The position numbers and the translations under genes were made by a program. This document shows positions 15,101 to 23,186 of a stretch of DNA of 64,000 nt, in pieces. Origin of the DNA: Enchytraeus crypticus (lineage: Eukaryota; Annelida; Clitellata; Enchytraeida; Enchytraeidae); NCBI GenBank assembly GCA_905160935.1, contig CAJHZI010000475.1, positions 221,001 through 285,000 on the forward strand, written 5' to 3'. Position 1 is the stretch's first letter. Every line of letters begins with the position of its first letter. Below the pieces are notes generated by a model. The model saw only the letters and a list, made by a program, of their open reading frames with translations. It had not been told where the DNA came from and searched no databases.

Positions 15101-16001
15101 ACATTAATGTGGATTGATTTTAGATTATATTAAGTGTTGATTGATTTAAAGTTACACTAAGTGTAGATTGATTTAGATAACACCTAAATGTGGATTTTTG
15201 TAAGTAATTAACTGTGTGATTACATTTAAATGTCGAGTAATTTATTGTAAAGATTTAATTCAGGAGTAATTTTGCTCTTTGATCAACTCTATCAGTCATT
15301 GAACCAACTAGAATTCAGTTTTTATGATAATTTAATAGTATGTCACTAGTCACTCTAAACACTGAGCTATTAGGACATTCAAGCTTATTTGTATTACTAC
15401 AATTAAGCTTGAATAAGCTTATTTGTAGTACTACAAATAAGTGGCTGGAGCCAGTGGCGAGTCGGTAAGACACTCGACCGCGGATCGGTATGTGCGGGGT
15501 TCAAATTCTGGGCTCTCCCGTGACTGACATCGCTTTCGAGTGAGGGAACTGACGTTAACCTTAGCTTTTTTTACTACATAGGAACCTGACCCAGCAATAC
15601 GAAGAGAAGCAGAAAACTCTTGTTAAGGCTCTCAATGAACTAGCTGCCTATCGTCGCTCTAGCTCCGCCTCTGTAACCATGGCAACGGGCAGTCCAGGAG
15701 CCCCGCCTACTGCAGCATCGTCGACCAAGGGCGGGCAGTCGTGTGTCAATGGAGAACCGGTTAGCGAGGATACAGGATCTCAAGCTGTTAGTAGTGAGGA
15801 GCTGAGACTTCTGACTGTGGAGAAGGTACAGGTTTATGTAGTAACGAGTACAATTGCTGCGTAGTAGTTATTTTCATTTAATATTTAGTATTTAATGGCC
15901 AATAAATAATTGAGTTCAGTTATAGAAAAGTAATTCTATATTTATACATCAATTCAATTTGTAAATGGTCACAACCAATCTCTTATCTCTTTCTCTATCT
16001 A

Positions 16002-16052
<51 letters not shown>

Positions 16053-16521
16053 TCGTAACTTGTAATAACTGTTTTATTTAGGACGCTGCTATATCGGCAC
16101 GTGATCAGTCAATCGCTGAGAGAGATAGGCGACTAGGAGAACTAGAACATGAACTAGTACGCGTCACTGCCTCTCAGCGGCGTGTGGAAGAAGCTCTAGC
16201 CTCTAAAGAGTCTGAACTAGCAGGGGCCAGGAAACAGACTGAGGCTTTATCATTCCAACTGTCTGGACTCAGGAGCGAATCAGAAGAGCTGCGCAAAGAA
16301 CGAGACGAGCTGATTGGTCGATGCGCCAGCATGGAGGCGGAGTTTCGCGAGCTGGTGTCGACCAATAGCAAGCTGCAGGCAGAGGCTGGTGGGCGGGACT
16401 ACGAGCTGTCAATGTTGAGAGACAGGGTGACGAGCATGGGTGACATGCTGCAGAAACGTTCAGCCAATCAGAGTGAGGATAACAGTGGTGGTATGTAAAC
16501 TTGTTGGTTTGTCTCTCTCTT

Positions 16522-16556
<35 letters not shown>

Positions 16557-17947
16557 GTCTCTCACTCTCTTAGTGCACTGCCTATTGACAGGTCCATGGT
16601 ATTTTACTTTGTTTCTCTCTCTGTCTTACTCTCTCTTAGTGCACTGCCTATTGACAGGTCCATGGTGTTTTACTTTGTTTCTCTCTCTGTCTTTCTCTCT
16701 CTTGGTGCACTGCCTATTGGCAGGTCCCTGGTATTTTACTTTGTTTCTCTCTCTGTCTTCTCTCTCTTAGTGCACTGCCTATTGGCAGGTTCATGGTATT
16801 TTACTTTGTTTCTCTCTCTGTGTCTTTCTGTCCTTCTCGTAGTGCACTTCCTATTGGTAGGTCATGGTATATAACGCCTCCACTCTTCTCTCTCTTATTA
16901 GTTGGTATTTATCGGCTAGGAATCAGTTTGACTTTAAAGTCTGTTTCGTCGTTTGAAAGTGATATCAGAGACGTTTGAAACAGAGTATGCAGCATTGTAT
17001 TTTTTTAGAAGCGACCACAGGACACCTTTACGCATGTAACTCTAAGAGAAAGCTGATTTTGAATAGTAAATGCATTATTAAGGTTAACGTAACCCAAATT
17101 GATCAATAGTTTAAAAATGAATTTAACCTGATTATATTTTCTATAATTGTATTATTATTATTTCTATTATTACTTATTGAATTTTATGGATGTAATTAGT
17201 TAATCTAATAAATACGTACTTGTTGAATTATTTACTTGACAAAATGGCGGGAACAGCAAAACGAAAGTAGAAGACAGAATATTGTCGTATTGATTGATTG
17301 ATTTATTGTTTAATTAATATCTACGTGCTCCTCTAGCTGGGAGATGATTGGATGGCTGATGGAGGTATCGCAGTGATTTGTCTATTAATTGAATTGATAT
17401 CTCGTTCGATCGATAGATAAATTGATTGATTGATTGATTGATGGATTGATGGAGTTATGGTAGTGATTTTTCTATTAAGTGAATTGATCTCGATCCATAG
17501 ATAGATTAATTGATTGATTGGTTCATAGATTGATTGAATGATTGATTGATATTTCCAGGCCTGACCTCAGGAGCTGGAGGTGGTGGAGTGGAGATGGAAG
17601 GACTTATGAAAGAGCTGGAAGAGTCCCACAGAAGAGCTCAGGACTTGACTCAAGAGAGAGATCATCTTTCAGCTGCCATGCAGCATCTGCAGGCTGATGC
17701 TTCACGTCTTAATGACGAGGTATTGATTGATTGATTGATTGATTTATTTATTGATTGATTGATTGATTGATTTATTGACTAATTGATAGACTGATTGATT
17801 GATTGATTGATAAGCTGGTGAGACTGAGAGAGAAGGATGATGGACAGAGCAGGGAGTGTAGGAGACAGAGAGAGCAATAGATAGATAGATAGATAGATTG
17901 ATTGATTGATTGATTGACTGCTTGATTGATTGACTGATTGATTGACG

Positions 17948-17981
<34 letters not shown>

Positions 17982-20900
17982 CGGATTGATTGATTGATTG
18001 ACTGATAAGCTGGTGAGACTGAGAGAGAAGGATGATAGACAGACGAGGGAGTGTAGGAGACTGAGAGAGCAATAGATAGATTGATTGATTGACTGATTGA
18101 TTGATTGATTGACTGATAAGCTGGTGAGACTGAGAGAGAAGGATGATCGGCAGACGAGAGAGTGTAGGAGACTGAGGGAACACCTCGTTCAGGTGGAGGA
18201 AGGCTACACTAGGGAGGCACTGGAGGCAGAGGAGAGAGAGAAGCAGCTGAGGAACAGACTGAGCGGCGCCGAGGAGCGGCTCTCCAGCTCCGCGTCGGCT
18301 GTCAGCAGTGTCAGGTAGGCGTGGCAGTGTCAGGTTGGCGTGGCTGTATCAGGTGGGTGTGGCTGTGTCAGGTAGGCGTGGCTGTGTCAGATGGGCGTGG
18401 CTGTGTCAGGTAGGCGTGGCTGTGTCAGGTAGGCATGGCTGTGGTAGGTGGGCGTGGCTGTGTCAGGTAGGCGTGTGTCAGGTAGGCGTAGCTGTGTCAG
18501 GTAGGCGTGGCTGTGTCAGGTAGGCGTTGTGTAGGCTGCATGAAGTCAGGTGAAACTGTTAAGTAAATATAATGCACTGTAGTTTGAATTGTAAAGCTAC
18601 AAGTGTATAGATAACTAATTAGGTATAACCATTAAGTCTCAACTTAAAAGTCTTATTAGTCATTCTGTCGTTTCTTCAATTCCATTTCATTTCTTGTTTT
18701 AGTATCACCTGATTGATTGATTTATTGGTTGATTCATGATTGATTAATCTACTGATTGACTGTTTGATTGATTTATTGATTGATTGATTGACTGATTGAT
18801 TGACTGATTGATTGATTGATTGAGAGAAGAGATGAGTAAGCAGATAGAAAGCCTGCAGGCTCAGCTGCATGTGATGGCAGAACAGAGAGACAATGCTCTG
18901 CTACAACTCTTATCATCTCAATTGATTGATTGATTGATGTAGAGGAGAGATGAGTAAGCAGATAGAAAGCCTGCAGGTTCAGCTTCACGTGATGGCAGAA
19001 CAGAGAGACAATGCTCTGCTACAACTCTCATCATCTCAGGAGACAGTGTCTAACTACGCTGCCTCTCTCGCTAATCTGCAGATGGTTCTAGAACAGTTCC
19101 AATCAGGTTAGAATTCTTAGCGAGCACCCATAAAGTTAACTATTTGATTGTACTGAGTTAATTGATTGATTGTTAAATCATTAATTGTAATCTTGATAGA
19201 TCGTTTGATATTAATTATGGCTACTCTAGAAACAAGAATATTGTGCTCGAAAGTTTTATGCAATTTGAATGTTTTAATGTATTTGTCATATAAATAATAA
19301 TAATAATATTATTATTGTAATATAATAGTAATAATAATAATAATATTGAATAATATTTCTTCTATTTAAACGTTCAACTCCCATATGCTGTTGACAACTT
19401 TCTTTTTGATTGCTGAGAACTAAAAGTTATAGTTTAGTTTGTGTATGATTCATTCTGACAACCCTAGGGTAGAAGGTTTCGTCTTAGTTTGTGTGCTTTA
19501 ATCTGATTGGTTGCTGAATTTAATGTTTTGTTTTAGCTTATATTATCTTTACTTTGATTGGTTGCAGAGTAGAATGTTTTATTTTAGCTTATATTATCTT
19601 GATTCGGATTGGTTGCAGAGAAGAATGTTGTGTTTTAGCTTATATTATCTTGATTCTGATTGGTTGCAGAGAAGAATGTTGTGTTTTAGCTTATATTATC
19701 TTGATTCTGATTGGTTGCAGAGAAGAATCAGCTTCAGTCGGCTGAGTTGGAGCAATGCAAGAGAGAACTGGATAAAGAACACGCCGAGTGTCAGCTGTTG
19801 AGACAGGATATGAAACAACTTCAGGTTCTTATTACCCATTCTTAAGCTCATATACGCGAGCTAACAGTCTTTTATTTAACTTGTCACCTGATTTCTATTC
19901 AAGTAAGTATTTTGTGATATCCCGCATCTTGCGATTAGTCGAATCATTTTATGTTTAAATTTGCAACACATGGCAACACTGGACGACATGAGGCAGCATA
20001 CGTCAATAAAATATGTTCATGCTTGGCAACGTATGACCACACATAGTTGCCAATGGCAACTGCATCAAAGATTTGTTTAGTATACTAATATTGGTCCATT
20101 GATTAATTGATTGACGGACTGCATTAATTGAATTATTGATTGATTGACTGCTTTTATGATTGATTTGTTGATTGATTAATTGATTAATTGATTGATTTAA
20201 TGATGATTGACGGACTGGATTAATTAATTAATTGATTGATGGACTGGATTAATTGATTGATGGATTGATGGACTGGATTAATTGATTGATTGATGGATGG
20301 ATTGATTGATCGAATGATTGATTAAGTAATTGATTGATTGACTGATTGATTGATTGACTGATCGATTGATTGTATGATTGCTTGAAATATTGATTGATTG
20401 ATTGATCGATCGATTGATTGATTGATAGATAGATTGATTGATTGATTGACTCTAGTCTCAGCTGGAGGAGGCTACTGAAGCTCTTAACGCCGCTCACAGG
20501 CTCAGCGCTCAGCTCGACAAGAAGGAGGAGATGGTCGCTGCGATGAAGGAAGAGGGTAAGATATTAGTTGCTGTGTAGAGAAGTGAGATATCTCTCTTAG
20601 TGCACTGCCTACTAGCAGGTCCATGGTATATAACGCCTCCACTCTTCTCTGTCTTTCGCCTTCCTGTTCATTTCCACATATGAGTGGGTCTTTAAATCAT
20701 CTAACATACCTAATCTCGGTCTGCCCCTGCATCTTTTCCCTTCCATTCTCGGCCTGCCCCTGCCTCTTTTTCCTTTCATTCTACCTTTTATGACCTCTTT
20801 TAATAGACTTTCCCCCTTAGAATATGTCCTATCCATCTCTTCTTCCTATTTCTTAATACATTTATCGACTGTCTATCTGTGCCCACTCTCTCCAGGACTT

Positions 20901-22732
20901 CCTCATTTGTAACCTTTTGAGTCCAGCTAATCCTCTCCATTCTTCTCCAAATCCACATTTTCAATGCAAAGTGAGATATACGATTAATCTAAGTAGCGCT
21001 TACCGCTCGTAGATCAAGTGGATTTCTTGTGCTTTTATTATTATATTTTATAGTAATAAAATATTATATATATTATTATATTTTTATATTTTTCTAATTC
21101 TTTTTACATTTTACATACAGTCAAAAAATTCGATTTTTGAAGCATAAAGAAATATTAAATTAAGATTGTTATAGAAGATTTATCAAGATATAGCAATACC
21201 TCGTGTAGGATCGTCATGGATGATGATATCGCTGCATATTTGCCAATTGTATGCACAATGTTTAAAATGTTGTTTATAGGGAAGTACTTGATGCTCGCAA
21301 TACTATGGTCATTAAGCTGGTATCTTGCATTAAATGTACGTGTTGCAAACATTATTAGCCTTGCCGAAGTGATTTATGCATTGTCTGATGACGTAATTTG
21401 TCTGCTATTTTTACTTTTTATTATAATTTTTGTTTTGGATCCAGTGACGCTGAGAGAGGCAGAGTTAGCGCGATGTGAGGATAAGATACGAGAGCTAACG
21501 ACCAGCACCGATGCTAAAGTCGATAAGTTAGTTATTTATCTGATAAAGTATTAATCAATCAATCAATCACTAAACCTATCAGCAGTCACTAACTCTAGTT
21601 GGCTGGAGCCAGTGGCCGAATCGGTAAGATACTCGACAGCGGATCGGTAGGTGCGGGGTTCAAATCCTGGACTCTCCCGTCACTGACATCGCTTTCGAGC
21701 GAGGAAACTGACGTTAACCTAACCTTATTAATGTTTGAATCATTTAAGCTTACTAATCAGTCTTATACTCCAGGTCGTCCATGTTAATTATTATAGTTTA
21801 TCTGTGCTTATATAAATTCAGGCAGTTTACGCTTATATTGTATTGGGCAAAGGCTTAAATGCTTTTTTATAAAATATTATAAACTTATTTTGTTCTGTCT
21901 GCAGGATAATCATAAAGAACCTTCTGCTTATTTTGTTCTGTTTGCAGGATAATCATAAAGAACCTTCTGCTTATTTTGTTCTGTTTGCAGGATAATCATA
22001 AAGAACCTTCTGCTTATTTTGTTCTGTTTGCAGGATAATCATAAAGAACCTTCTGCTTATTTTGTTCTGTTTGCAGGATAATCATAAAGAACCTTCTGCT
22101 TATTTTGTTCTGTTTGCAGGATAATCATAAAGAACCTTCTGCTTATTTTGTTCTGTTTGCAGGATAATCATAAAGAACCTTCTGCTTATTTTGTTCTGTT
22201 TGCAGGATAATCATAAAGAACCTTCTGCTTATTTTGTTCTGTTTGCAGGATAATCATAAAGAACCTTCTGCTTATTTTGTTCTGTTTGCAGGATAATCAT
22301 AAAGAACCTTCTGCTTATTTTGTTCTGTTTGCAGGATAATCATAAAGAACCTTCTGCTTATTTTGTTCTGTTTGCAGGATAATCATAAAGAACCTGCTGC
22401 TGGGCTACTTCAATACTCCTCCAGCCAAACGACCTGAGGCTTTCCAAGTCATAACTCAAGTGCTCAGCTTCAACCACGAGGAGATGAAGCAGGTGGGTCT
22501 ATTTCTGACTTCTTCAGCAGTTACAAATTTTTAGACGGAACATCTGGAATCATGAATCAACTGATCTTTGCTGTTTGATATCTCTAGCGGAGCATGGAAT
22601 GATTTTATTTTATTGAATATAAGCGTCAGCTCCTAGCACTATTATTCCTTACTCTTCCTTACTCTCAATATTCCTTACTCTTGTGTATGTGTATGTGCTA
22701 GTGTGTGTGTACCTATGTATGCGCCGTATATA

Positions 22733-22802
<70 letters not shown>

Positions 22803-22808
22803 GTGTTA

Positions 22809-22853
<45 letters not shown>

Positions 22854-23154
22854 TATTTATGCAATATATATATATGTAATATATTAATATATATATATAT
22901 TATATATATATATATAATAAATAAATAAATACATAAAGGTTTAACGTCCCTGACATCATCCAGGGATGATGTCAGGGACGTCCCCAACAGCACACATCAC
23001 TACAGATTATTTCACCCAGACCAATCTGCGGAAGAAATGTGCTGAGGAGAAGTAAGGTCCTAAACGAAAGCCAGTCCGGTGATCAAAAAATAATCAAGGT
23101 AGATTGATTATGTCTATGGTGGGAAAAGGTAAGTTTAGTTTAATATATATACAG

Positions 23155-23186
<32 letters not shown>

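Noticed and set aside
16440..16978. Leu/Ser-rich 'membrane protein' ORFs
   Set aside because: They translate a CT-rich tandem array of LINE tails in an intron; no codon constraint.
21216..21554. Hydrophobic ORF with apparent membrane segments
   Set aside because: It is intron sequence read into golgin exon q; only the last 27 codons are conserved.
21885..22399. CRISPR-like array of 43-bp units
   Set aside because: Units are head-to-tail identical with no variable spacers and hold a splice acceptor; the sequence is animal.
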